Positions 1 to 7,612 of a DNA stretch of 13,198 nt are shown here, one piece after another. Every line of letters begins with the position of its first letter. Positions within the stretch are counted from its first letter, which is position 1. Below the pieces are notes generated by a model. That model was not told where the DNA came from. It searched no databases and worked only from the letters and a program-made list of their open reading frames with translations. The DNA lies in assembly GCA_025455725.1 (NCBI GenBank), contig JALOLY010000025.1, positions 1 to 13,198 on the forward strand. Reading direction: 5' to 3'. Origin of the DNA: Amoebophilaceae bacterium (GTDB lineage: Bacteria; Bacteroidota; Bacteroidia; Cytophagales; Amoebophilaceae). The position numbers and the translations under genes are program-made.

Positions 1-1016
1 TGAAAGTAAAGCGAAGAAGAGAAACGGGTTGCTGCAGCTTAGACTCGATCAATGATGCGCGTAATATTGCCGTTGAACTAGGTTTCCCGCATTTGATCCT
101 CGACATCCGAGAGGAGTTTGGTGATCATGTCATCAATCACTTTACTTCGGAGTACTTGTCAGGTAGAACACCTAACCCATGCGTACTCTGCAACACACAT
201 ATTAAATGGGATGCACTGCTGAGGCGAGCGGATAAACTCAATTGTGCATACATTGCTACAGGGCACTATGCCAAGCTTCGTGAAGACAATAGCCGCTATA
301 TTATTTCCAAAGGTAAGGATCGTACTAAAGATCAATCGTATGCACTTTGGGGGGTCTCACAAGCTAGTTTAAGTAGAACAATACTCCCTTTGGGAAACTT
401 AACTAAGTCTGAAATACGTGATTTTGCCCAAAAAAAGGGTTTCAAAGACTTGCTTAACAAATCGGAGTCCTACGAGATCTGCTTTGTGCCTGACAACGAC
501 TATAGAAGCTTCCTCAAGCGTAGAGTAGCAGGCTTGGAAGAGCAAGTAAAGGGTGGGGAGTTTGTCTTAGAGGATGGGACTGTAGTGGGCCGGCACGAAG
601 GCTACCCTTTTTACACAGTCGGACAACGGAAAGGCTTGGGTATAGCCCTGGGTTATCCTGTGTATGTAATAGAAATCCATAAAGAGCGAAATCAGGTGGT
701 GCTTGGTACGTTTGATGCGCTGGTCAGAGACGGCATGTACGTAGGCAAGCTAAATATGACTAAGTATACTAACCTGCAAGGACAGAAGCTGGATACGGTC
801 ACCAAAGTGCGTTACAACGATCCGGGTACACCAGCAGTCATTGAACAGGAGGGGGATACCATGAAGGTTTTCTTTGGTAAGGGTGTACATGCTATAGCAC
901 CTGGCCAGGCTGCTGTTTTCTATGAAGACGACGATGTGGTCGGTGGCGGCTGGATCACGCGTTCTTTTCATAAAACCCATTTGCCCATTACCCAAGCTCT
1001 TGCACATGGTAAGTAA
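1..1016 (+). CDS. mnmA: tRNA-specific 2-thiouridylase MnmA (5' partial)
   Basis: MnmA transfers sulfur to the C2 of the wobble uridine (U34) in tRNAs for Lys, Glu and Gln, using ATP to adenylate the base. The gene enters from the left edge: the frame is open from base 3, giving about 337 visible codons and ending at TAA 1014-1016. The N-terminal SGGVDSS ATP-pyrophosphatase loop lies outside. Visible signatures are GCCSLDSINDAR at the left edge, GRTPNPCVLCN with the expected nucleophile Cys codon at 189-191, ATGHY, KDQSYAL, and EICFVPD with the second catalytic Cys codon at 480-482. The C-terminal beta-barrel includes FYTVGQRKGLG and HAIAPGQAAVFY. Both catalytic cysteines are kept, so the enzyme should be active. 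Only roughly 30 residues should be missing from a family of about 360-370. The downstream transporter gene overlaps it by 11 bases. The tRNA-Glu(UUC) gene at 10999 encodes one likely substrate. Confidence 0.95.
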   Translation, partial: KVKRRRETGCCSLDSINDARNIAVELGFPHLILDIREEFGDHVINHFTSEYLSGRTPNPCVLCNTHIKWDALLRRADKLNCAYIATGHYAKLREDNSRYIISKGKDRTKDQSYALWGVSQASLSRTILPLGNLTKSEIRDFAQKKGFKDLLNKSESYEICFVPDNDYRSFLKRRVAGLEEQVKGGEFVLEDGTVVGRHEGYPFYTVGQRKGLGIALGYPVYVIEIHKERNQVVLGTFDALVRDGMYVGKLNMTKYTNLQGQKLDTVTKVRYNDPGTPAVIEQEGDTMKVFFGKGVHAIAPGQAAVFYEDDDVVGGGWITRSFHKTHLPITQALAHGK

Positions 1017-1917
1017 AACGAGTGAATCTGCAGGCAGGCCACGCCTGAATTATTTCAAAGCTATTGTATGGTTTGTACTAAGCCTCATCGTGAGTTGTGG
1101 TAATGATGCGCTTACCAAGTACGTTGGCACGCATATCAGTCCCTGGCAAGTCACTTTTTTTCGGTGTTTTTTTGGCGTAGTCACTTTACTCCCGTTCATG
1201 CTCTACCAAAGTGGCGTATCTTTTAGGACCCAGATACCTTGGCTACATGTTATGCGAGGTGGTCTACTTTTTATAGCCATGAGTCTATGGAGTCACAGCA
1301 TTCAGGAAGTACCTGTAACTACCGCGACCATCATGAGCTTTACGGTGCCTCTCTTTGTGTTGCTCCTGGCGTCTATCTTCTTGCAGGAGTCTGTTACCTG
1401 GTCTATGTGGATTGCCACGCTTATGGGGTTTGGCGGCATTGTACTAGTTCTACCACCTGTTCATTGGTCTTTCAGCAGTACTTTTGTACTCTTCGTCTCG
1501 GCAGCTATGTTGTTTGGGTTGCTAGATATTATCAATAAGAAGTACGTTGAACAAGAATCGATGTTGTGTATGCTTTTCTATTCTACGCTAACTGCTACTC
1601 TATTGTTAGCCTTCCCAGCCATGTATGTTGGTAGCATGCCTACAGGATATACGCTACTATGGCTTTTGGGTTTAGGCATTGGTAGTAACCTGATTTTGTA
1701 CTTTTTGCTTAAATCCTTTACGCTAACCAGTGTCTCTTCGTTGGCACCTTTCCGTTATTTGGAGCTACTTATTTCTATGGGGGTGGGGTATGTGTTCTTT
1801 GGTGACTTACCTCCTAGGCATAGTTACTGGGGAGCTACTATCATTATCTGTTGTACTTTGTTTGTTATACGTGCGCAGCGTCGTGGTGGCGGGTCTTCCG
1901 CACCCTCAAAAAAGTGA
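1006..1917 (+). CDS. EamA/DMT-family ten-helix membrane transporter
   Basis: This is a 303-residue integral inner-membrane protein of the drug/metabolite transporter superfamily (EamA domain). Hydrophobic segments can be placed at about residues 17-34, 47-67, 80-97, 103-125, 134-150, 157-177, 186-206, 215-237, 243-264 and 273-289. This is the usual ten-helix layout of two five-helix EamA repeats, with a basic C-terminal tail (RAQRRGGGSSAPSKK) that should be cytoplasmic. Family hallmarks include FFRCFFG after helix 2 begins, VPVTTATIMSFTVPLFV in helix 4, and LAPFRYLEL in helix 9. An upstream ATG at 922 would extend the protein 28 residues back inside mnmA. I chose ATG 1006 because it gives the usual family length and begins just before helix 1; it overlaps the mnmA stop by 11 bases, suggesting coupled translation. 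The substrate cannot be read from sequence. Relatives export amino acids or drugs, or import metabolites such as S-adenosylmethionine in intracellular bacteria. Confidence 0.88.
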   Translation: MVSKTSESAGRPRLNYFKAIVWFVLSLIVSCGNDALTKYVGTHISPWQVTFFRCFFGVVTLLPFMLYQSGVSFRTQIPWLHVMRGGLLFIAMSLWSHSIQEVPVTTATIMSFTVPLFVLLLASIFLQESVTWSMWIATLMGFGGIVLVLPPVHWSFSSTFVLFVSAAMLFGLLDIINKKYVEQESMLCMLFYSTLTATLLLAFPAMYVGSMPTGYTLLWLLGLGIGSNLILYFLLKSFTLTSVSSLAPFRYLELLISMGVGYVFFGDLPPRHSYWGATIIICCTLFVIRAQRRGGGSSAPSKK

Positions 1918-1971
1918 TCCTTTTTGTTCAGTACGCCTCTTGACAGGTTATCTTGGTGAACTTGGTTTGGG

Positions 1972-2772
1972 CTATTTTTTTCCTTGTAGTTTAATCTGGG
2001 TGAGCTTCCGTTTGGTATCGAGTGGGAAGTCACTTTTCATAATCCAGTCATAATATGCAGGTTCTTGTCGCAAAATCTGTGCTACAGGCTTTCCTTTGTG
2101 CTTGCCAAAGTTAAATACTGCGGTTCCTTGTGCGTCATACACCATTCTACCTGCAAAATCTAGCAAAGGAGCAGCCGTTAGGGTATGGAGGTTGGTCACA
2201 TCATTTGTGATCGTTCCTAATGTTTTTCCTTCATTATCTGTAACAGGTTGGTTGGCATAGCGTATTATTTGTGCTTCTAGTACAGCCAGGGCAGTTTCTG
2301 TATCAGCCATAGCACGGTGTGCTCTGGTAAGCTCTTTTCGGCAGTAAAATTGATAGGCAGCAGTCAAGTTGCGCTTCTCCATGAGATGGAAAATCCTTTG
2401 GGCATCTACTACTTTCCGGTTTTCGATCTTAAAATCTATGCCTGCCCGCAAAAAGCTTTCTATGAGCATGGGAATATCAAAACGCAACACATTAAAACCT
2501 GCCAGATCACAACCCTGTAAGAATTTGAACAACTCTTTGGCAATCATTTTAAAGCTAGGTGCATCCTTTACATCGTTGTCACATATGCCGTGAATAAAGC
2601 TTGCTTCTGGTGGGATAGCTTTTTCCGGATTGATTCTTTTTTCAAAAGTCAGCCGCTCGCCGCTGGGCATGATCTTGATGATCGCGATCTCGACGATGCG
2701 GTCATGGGTAATGTTAGTACCCGTGGCCTCTAAGTCGAAAAAAGCTAATGGATTTCTTAAAGTCAGTTGCAC
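1972..2772 (-). CDS. DEDDh-family 3'-5' exonuclease (DnaQ/RNase T-like)
   Basis: This 266-residue protein has an N-terminal exonuclease domain of the DnaQ/PolC-epsilon/RNase T superfamily. All five catalytic residues are visible: D13 and E15 in FFDLEATGTN, D99 in GFNVLRFDIPML, and H152 and D157 in HRAMADTETA. The histidine spacing marks the DEDDh subgroup. It should remove nucleotides from 3' ends of single-stranded DNA or RNA using two metal ions. The C-terminal part (about 218-262, NFGKHKGKPV through YDWIMKSDFPLDTKRKL) looks like the small extra domain carried by many Bacteroidota exonucleases of this kind, from memory. The start is GTG at 2770-2772; the preceding in-frame codon is the stop TGA, so no longer start exists. 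It lies 69 bases downstream of the Mur-ligase-like gene on the same strand and is probably cotranscribed. It could be a separate proofreading subunit or a general repair or RNA-processing nuclease. Confidence 0.9.
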   Translation of the reverse strand: MQLTLRNPLAFFDLEATGTNITHDRIVEIAIIKIMPSGERLTFEKRINPEKAIPPEASFIHGICDNDVKDAPSFKMIAKELFKFLQGCDLAGFNVLRFDIPMLIESFLRAGIDFKIENRKVVDAQRIFHLMEKRNLTAAYQFYCRKELTRAHRAMADTETALAVLEAQIIRYANQPVTDNEGKTLGTITNDVTNLHTLTAAPLLDFAGRMVYDAQGTAVFNFGKHKGKPVAQILRQEPAYYDWIMKSDFPLDTKRKLTQIKLQGKK

Positions 2773-2841
2773 TCAAAAGTGGGTTAGGTGAAAATAAATA
2801 GACAGCTGCAAGGTTTGTATAGCGTGTTCTCGTTCCTTAAC

Positions 2842-3747
2842 TCAGTACATAAGAAAAGTGGCTAACGCTTCATAAAACTGCTGATCAGAAACGGCTAGGT
2901 TGTTTACAATTTGCTGTGCGCCTGATATAGCACTCATAGATGCTGTATCAGTATACTGAAAAGGCATGTCTCCCCGCGGTGTAATCAAGTATACCTTCCC
3001 ATCGGCATATCGATGATTGTGGGCCCTGTAAGGCACACCTTTCACATCGGTCCTGGGTTGACTACCAATGGTCTTGATAAGGCCATCCCCTTCATAATAA
3101 ACGAGAGTGCCTCCTTTGGGAGAAGCATCTGCTAGCCTTGCCAGTTGTTGCAAATAAGCCTCTAGCGTAGGGTAATCATCGTTACACTCCCAGCCAACGC
3201 CACTGATCAGAGCCATGTTGTGTTGGTAGCATAAGCTCTGCGATTGCAAGTTGATAGGCGAGGAGGGGGCCATATCACCTCCTAGAATAATGATGGGGGC
3301 ATCACTTAGCTGTACACTGACTTGTAGCGTAGGAGCATCGATGACATAATCAAATGCTTTGTGGAGAAATGCTAAAACATGCAGTACCAAAACACAGGTG
3401 AGGGTTTTTTCTTCACCCCCCACGATTACAATACGCTGTTTGTCTTGTGCATAATCATAGATGTACTCAGGATAAGAATAAACAGGTATACCTAACTGCT
3501 GTGCTGCTTGTAACTCTGGATTGTCCAGTTGTATTCGTCTACCCACAATAACTCTATCCAAACATTCTGTAATACGTTGCGGGAACCAACCTGGTTGTAC
3601 AAGCACCAACGCCATCCCCTCTGTACTATGTGAGGTGTGCTTGCCGAAAGACACATCACTCCCGGTCACTTGATGGCCCTGTTGACATAAAACAGCCGCA
3701 AGATCGCCCATTGTGCGCTCACCCACGCCAATAAAGTGTACCCTCAT
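2842..3747 (-). CDS. Truncated, motif-degenerate Mur ligase-like protein (Mpl/MurC type)
   Basis: This 301-residue protein resembles the Bacteroidota Mpl/MurC-type ligases that join UDP-MurNAc to alanine or a peptide. Similarity is clear in the N-terminal Rossmann part (MRVHFIGVGERTMGDLA, HQVTGSD, GWFPQRIT, DNPELQAAQQLGIPVYSYPEY) and in the central domain (SDAPIII, ALISGVGW, PKGGTLVYYEGD, ISGAQQIV, VSDQQFYEAL). It differs from active members in four ways. The ATP loop, normally GxxGKT, reads GGEEKT at 110-115. The EGDE metal site reads GGDM at 156-159. The conserved WDHxN reads WECND at 186-190. The GxHNxxN stretch is absent near 266-273. The frame stops at about the end of the central domain, so the amino-acid-binding C-terminal domain (about 150 residues) is missing, and none of it is visible in the 69 bases before the exonuclease gene. 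The family consensus is from memory. I infer a non-catalytic pseudoenzyme or a decaying gene. The start ATG at 3745-3747 matches the family N-terminus. Confidence 0.8.
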   Translation of the reverse strand: MRVHFIGVGERTMGDLAAVLCQQGHQVTGSDVSFGKHTSHSTEGMALVLVQPGWFPQRITECLDRVIVGRRIQLDNPELQAAQQLGIPVYSYPEYIYDYAQDKQRIVIVGGEEKTLTCVLVLHVLAFLHKAFDYVIDAPTLQVSVQLSDAPIIILGGDMAPSSPINLQSQSLCYQHNMALISGVGWECNDDYPTLEAYLQQLARLADASPKGGTLVYYEGDGLIKTIGSQPRTDVKGVPYRAHNHRYADGKVYLITPRGDMPFQYTDTASMSAISGAQQIVNNLAVSDQQFYEALATFLMY

Positions 3748-3928
3748 GATAGCTGTTCTTGTTGTCTATACATATGGCGTATGGTACACACTGACTACTA
3801 CGCAAGTTGTAAATCTTAAAAATACCGCTGCGCACCGAATTTAGCAGCTTTTTAAGGATTTTAGAAATCGGATGGTTGTGCATAAGATGTGGAGAGTAGT
3901 CCCCCTGATAAGACATACATTTGTGGGC
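3748..3928. promoter_or_regulatory. Divergent intergenic region between the Mur-ligase-like gene and dnaB
   Basis: This 181-base spacer must hold the promoters for the leftward Mur-ligase/exonuclease unit and for rightward dnaB. A TACATTTG at 3916-3923 matches the Bacteroidota -7 element TAnnTTTG on the + strand, but no TTTG lies 19-21 bases upstream, and it would place the transcript start almost on the dnaB ATG. On the - strand, TATTTTTA within about 3822-3829 is a poorer match. No hairpin or riboswitch-like structure stood out. The promoter assignment is by position only. Confidence 0.35.
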
Positions 3929-5428
3929 ATGAAAACGAAATATTCACTGTCACATCAAAGAAGTACCTTCCCCCGGGATTCGCGTACCCTCCAGACGGTA
4001 GATATGCTGGCTAAACTCCCGCCGCAAGCGCTGGATATTGAAGAGAGTGTGCTGGGTGCGCTTATGCTGGAAAAGGATGCCCTTACTACAGTCATTGACA
4101 TTCTCAAACCAGATAGCTTCTACAAAGAAACGCACCAAGAGATTTATAAAGCGATTATTCAGCTATTCAACGATGCTTCACCCATTGACTTACGCACAGT
4201 AGTTAACCAACTACGCAAAAATGACAAATTAACATTTGTGGGTGGGTCTTATTACGTCACATCTCTCACTACCCGCGTTAGCTCTGCGTCAAATATCGAA
4301 TTTCATGCTCGAGCAATCCTAGAATATGCCATCAAGCGGGAGTTGATTGCTATTGCCACAGAGATGCAGAGAAACGCTTACAAGGATACAAAAGACGTCT
4401 TTGAGCTCCTAGACCAGGCAGAGCGGGCCTTATTTGATGTCACGGATTCCAATATTCGTAAAAACTACAGCAACATGCGTTCGCTGCTAGGAGAGGCGTT
4501 CAAGGACTTAGATATAAAGAGACAGCACAAATCTGGCTTGACGGGTGTGCCCAGTGGTTTTACGGGTCTTGACAGAATCACATCAGGCTGGCAAAAATCC
4601 GAGCTGGTTATTGTAGCTGCCAGACCAGGTATGGGTAAAACAGCTTTTTTACTTTCTGCTTTGCGGAACGCAGCTGTGGAGCATGGCTATCCCGTTGCTA
4701 TCTTTTCTCTAGAAATGGCTTCCTTACAACTTGTTAATAGACTTATTTCAGCAGAAGCAGCGTTGGAAGGTGAAAAAATCAAGAAGGGCAATCTAGCTGA
4801 CCACGAGTGGGAGCAGTTGAATCATAGAACCTCGCAGCTTTCGCAAGCACCCATTTATATTGACGATACACCAGCTTTGTCCATCTTCGAGTTACGTGCT
4901 AAGTGCAGAAGACTAAAAGCCAAGCATGACATTCAGCTTATCGCTGTTGACTATCTGCAGCTCATGTCAGGAGAGTCTATCAAGGGAGCAGGTAACCGAG
5001 AGCAAGAAATTGCGTCTATCTCTCGATCTCTCAAGAGTATCGCCAAAGAGCTAAATGTGTCGGTCATTGTTGGATCTCAGTTGAGCCGCGCCGTAGAGAC
5101 ACGGGGTGGTAATAAAAGACCACAATTATCAGACCTCAGGGAGTCTGGCTCTATCGAACAAGATGCAGACATGGTGTTGTTCTTATACCGACCCGAATAC
5201 TATGGCATAACTGAAGACGAAGAAGGACGCCCTACGCAAGGAATGGCCGAAGTCATCGTGGCCAAGCACCGCAATGGTTCACTAGACAGTGTCGCACTTA
5301 AGTTCATCGGTAAGTATACCAAATTTGCTGACTACGAGCTCTCCAGCTTCTCTGATGCCCGCTACGCTAGTTTTGATACCATTACACAGTCCAGCAAAGT
5401 TAATGGTGCTGGCATCGAAACTCCCTGA
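3929..5428 (+). CDS. dnaB: Replicative DNA helicase DnaB
   Basis: DnaB is the hexameric 5'-3' helicase that unwinds the replication fork and works with primase (DnaG) and the polymerase clamp-loader complex. From the chosen start it is 499 residues. The N-terminal primase-interacting domain (about 30-170) begins with KLPPQALDIEESVLGALMLE. The RecA-like motor follows: PSGFTGLDRITSGW at 208-221, Walker A RPGMGKTA at 232-239, Walker B IAVDYLQLM at 338-346, SQLSRAVETR at 383-392, DLRESGSIEQDADMVLFLYR, and the probable arginine finger in AKHRNG at 445-450. No intein interrupts the motor. The frame is open back to ATG 3872, but the 19 extra residues are atypical and ATG 3929 fits what I recall of Bacteroidota DnaB. 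ATG 4004 (MLAKLPPQA) is also possible. The C-terminal tail after residue 470 is short and low in similarity. gyrB follows after 228 bases. Confidence 0.96.
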   Translation: MKTKYSLSHQRSTFPRDSRTLQTVDMLAKLPPQALDIEESVLGALMLEKDALTTVIDILKPDSFYKETHQEIYKAIIQLFNDASPIDLRTVVNQLRKNDKLTFVGGSYYVTSLTTRVSSASNIEFHARAILEYAIKRELIAIATEMQRNAYKDTKDVFELLDQAERALFDVTDSNIRKNYSNMRSLLGEAFKDLDIKRQHKSGLTGVPSGFTGLDRITSGWQKSELVIVAARPGMGKTAFLLSALRNAAVEHGYPVAIFSLEMASLQLVNRLISAEAALEGEKIKKGNLADHEWEQLNHRTSQLSQAPIYIDDTPALSIFELRAKCRRLKAKHDIQLIAVDYLQLMSGESIKGAGNREQEIASISRSLKSIAKELNVSVIVGSQLSRAVETRGGNKRPQLSDLRESGSIEQDADMVLFLYRPEYYGITEDEEGRPTQGMAEVIVAKHRNGSLDSVALKFIGKYTKFADYELSSFSDARYASFDTITQSSKVNGAGIETP

Positions 5429-5656
5429 GAGCACTTCTAAAGATCACCTTATCGTTGTTGTGCTGTGCGCTATTCATTGCTTAGATAGGTGTCCATAGGC
5501 CACAGTATAGTACGTACACTTTTATGCTCTACCCATCAAAGTGTTTTAGCACAGTCCTCAAAAAAACTAGCACTCATGCCAAGTGTATTACTTATCTGAG
5601 CAACAAAAGATCGAAGAAAATTGCGTATTTTGCGCCTCTGATCTGAAATCACTACT
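5429..5656. other. Intergenic spacer between dnaB and gyrB
   Basis: This 228-base gap holds no convincing gene; short frames through it are spillover from the wrong frame of dnaB. I found no GC-rich hairpin followed by T residues that would end dnaB transcription. Near its right end TATTTTG (5626-5632) lies 24 bases before the gyrB ATG and resembles a Bacteroidota -7 element. An upstream TTTG at the right distance is missing. The gyrB-ppk1 promoter is therefore likely here but not pinned down. Confidence 0.4.
5626..5632 (+). promoter_or_regulatory. Possible -7 promoter element for gyrB-ppk1
   Basis: TATTTTG approximates the Bacteroidota -7 consensus TAnnTTTG (one base short) and would start transcription a few bases upstream of the gyrB ATG at 5657. 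No -33 TTTG is visible at 19-21 bases upstream, so this is a weak call resting on position and partial match. Confidence 0.25.
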
Positions 5657-7612
5657 ATGAACGAGGAAGCCATAGATACTGGTCGCTACTCAGCAGAAAA
5701 TATACAAGTACTGGAAGGCCTAGAGGCAGTGCGTAAGCGCCCTTCTATGTACATCGGTAACGTAGGTGCCAAGGGGCTACACCACCTTGTTTGGGAGGTG
5801 CTGGACAACTCTATCGATGAGGCGTTAGCGGGGTACTGCAATGAGATCAAAGTGCAGGTCCATGAAGACAATACAGTCACTGTCACCGACAATGGTCGAG
5901 GCATACCAATTGACGTACATCTTCAAGAACAAAGGTCTGCATTAGAGGTTGTCATGACTGTGTTACATGCTGGAGGAAAGTTTGATAAGGATACTTACAA
6001 AGTCTCTGGTGGTCTTCATGGGGTTGGTATTTCTTGTGTCAATGCGCTTTCCTCACATTTGACAGCTACGGTATATAGAAATGGTAAAATATACCAGCAG
6101 GAATATCGAACAGGAGTACCCCTGTACGACGTCAAAGAGGTAGGCAGCACGACGCTAACGGGCACAAAAATCCATTTCCAGCCAGATGCTAGCATATTTA
6201 CTGAAAACATCTACAGCTACAGTACCATTGCTTCCAGACTGCGGGAGCTGGCATACCTTAACGCTGGCCTTAAAATTTATTTGGAAGACTTACGTGAAAA
6301 AGACGAGCAAGGTAATCCAACTGGCGAGATCTTCTATTCAGAAGGTGGACTCCAGGAGTTTGTGACTTACCTAGACAGCACGCGCGAACAGCTCATCTCC
6401 CCCCCAATCTTCGTAGAAGGAGCAAAGAACGATATCCTTGTGAAGGCTGCTTTGAGTTATAATACCTCTTTTTCAGAGACCGTCGTTTCTTATGTCAATA
6501 ATATCAATACCATCGAGGGGGGGACGCATGTGGCGGGTTTCAGAAGAGCGTTGACCCGAACCCTTAAGAACTATGCAGAGAAGTCAGGGCAGCTAGAAAA
6601 AGCTAAAGTAGAGATTGTAGGTGATGACTTTAGGGAAGGCTTGACAGCCGTGATATCTATCAAAGTATTTGAACCACAATTTGAAGGTCAAACCAAGACT
6701 AAGCTTGGTAATGCCGAGGCTATTGGTGCCGTAGATACTTGTTTGAGCGAAGTGCTACAGAACTACCTTGAGGAGCATCCCAAAGAGGCGAAGACCATTA
6801 TTGCTAAAGTTATTTTGGCAGCACAAGCACGCAAGGCAGCACGACAAGCCCGGGAGATGGTACAGCGTAAGAATGTGCTTACAGGGAGTGGCCTGCCCGG
6901 AAAGCTGGCTGACTGCTCTGACAAAAATCCAGCTGTGTGTGAACTTTTTCTTGTCGAAGGAGACTCAGCAGGAGGTACTGCTAAGCAAGGTAGGAATAGA
7001 AGATTTCAGGCCATCCTACCCCTGAGGGGGAAGATTCTGAACGTAGAGAAAGCGCAGGAGCATAGAATATACGAAAGTGAACAAATTAGAAACATGATTA
7101 CTGCTCTGGGCGTTTCATTTGGCACGGAAGAAGATGCCAAGGCTGTCAATACTGATAAACTGCGTTACCATAAAATCGTCATCATGACCGATGCAGACGT
7201 AGATGGGAGCCACATTCGTACGCTGATTCTTACATTCTTTTTTCGGTACATGCGGACGCTGATCGAAAACGGCTATCTCTATATCGCATTGCCCCCACTT
7301 TATCTGATAAAAAGAGGTTCGGAAGCACGGTACTGCTGGACAGAGGAAGAAAGAGAGGCTGCCACACAAGCCTTATCGCAAGACGGCAAGGAAGCTACAG
7401 TTAACTTACAGCGCTACAAAGGACTGGGAGAGATGAATGCAGAGCAGCTATGGACGACTACAATGAACCCTGATAAGAGAACCTTGAAGCAAGTGACCAT
7501 TGCCTCAGCAGCAGAAGCGGATCACCTCTTTTCCATGCTTATGGGTGATGAAGTAGCACCTAGAAAGGCATTCATCGAAAGGCACTCTAAGTATGCTAAA
7601 GTTGACGTTTAA
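5657..7612 (+). CDS. gyrB: DNA gyrase subunit B
   Basis: GyrB is the ATPase subunit of gyrase; with GyrA it introduces negative supercoils into DNA. At 651 residues it has normal length for forms lacking the extra insert of E. coli GyrB. The GHKL ATPase domain shows VWEVLDNSIDEALAGY with the expected catalytic Glu at 47 and Asn at 51, TDNGRGIP at 77-84, and GGLHGVGISCVNALS at 118-132. The transducer domain contains QTKTKLGN (345-352), including the conserved ATP-contacting Lys. The TOPRIM domain shows LVEGDSAGGTAKQGR with its Glu at 434, LPLRGKILNVEKA, and TDADVDGSHI with Asp at 512, 514 and 516. The C-terminal part has QRYKGLGEMNAEQLW. These features favour GyrB over ParE. The start ATG 5657 puts the usual short N-terminal tail before YSAENIQVLEGLEAVRKRP. 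The stop TAA shares its last base with the ppk1 ATG, implying coupled translation. Confidence 0.97.
   Translation: MNEEAIDTGRYSAENIQVLEGLEAVRKRPSMYIGNVGAKGLHHLVWEVLDNSIDEALAGYCNEIKVQVHEDNTVTVTDNGRGIPIDVHLQEQRSALEVVMTVLHAGGKFDKDTYKVSGGLHGVGISCVNALSSHLTATVYRNGKIYQQEYRTGVPLYDVKEVGSTTLTGTKIHFQPDASIFTENIYSYSTIASRLRELAYLNAGLKIYLEDLREKDEQGNPTGEIFYSEGGLQEFVTYLDSTREQLISPPIFVEGAKNDILVKAALSYNTSFSETVVSYVNNINTIEGGTHVAGFRRALTRTLKNYAEKSGQLEKAKVEIVGDDFREGLTAVISIKVFEPQFEGQTKTKLGNAEAIGAVDTCLSEVLQNYLEEHPKEAKTIIAKVILAAQARKAARQAREMVQRKNVLTGSGLPGKLADCSDKNPAVCELFLVEGDSAGGTAKQGRNRRFQAILPLRGKILNVEKAQEHRIYESEQIRNMITALGVSFGTEEDAKAVNTDKLRYHKIVIMTDADVDGSHIRTLILTFFFRYMRTLIENGYLYIALPPLYLIKRGSEARYCWTEEEREAATQALSQDGKEATVNLQRYKGLGEMNAEQLWTTTMNPDKRTLKQVTIASAAEADHLFSMLMGDEVAPRKAFIERHSKYAKVDV

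Noticed and set aside
922..1005. Upstream ATG 922 for the EamA transporter
   Set aside because: It lies deep in mnmA and adds 28 residues not expected before helix 1.
1905..1930. CAAAAA / TTTTTG inverted repeat as a terminator after the transporter gene
   Set aside because: The stem is only A-T pairs plus one G-C with no GC-rich core, and it overlaps the stop codon.
3916..3923. TACATTTG as the dnaB promoter -7 element
   Set aside because: No -33 TTTG at the right distance, and transcription would begin on or after the start codon. A six-base fixed match occurs several times by chance in this window.
3872..3928. Longer DnaB start at ATG 3872
   Set aside because: The 19 extra residues (MVVHKMWRVV onward) do not resemble DnaB N-termini, and the stretch overlaps the likely promoter region.
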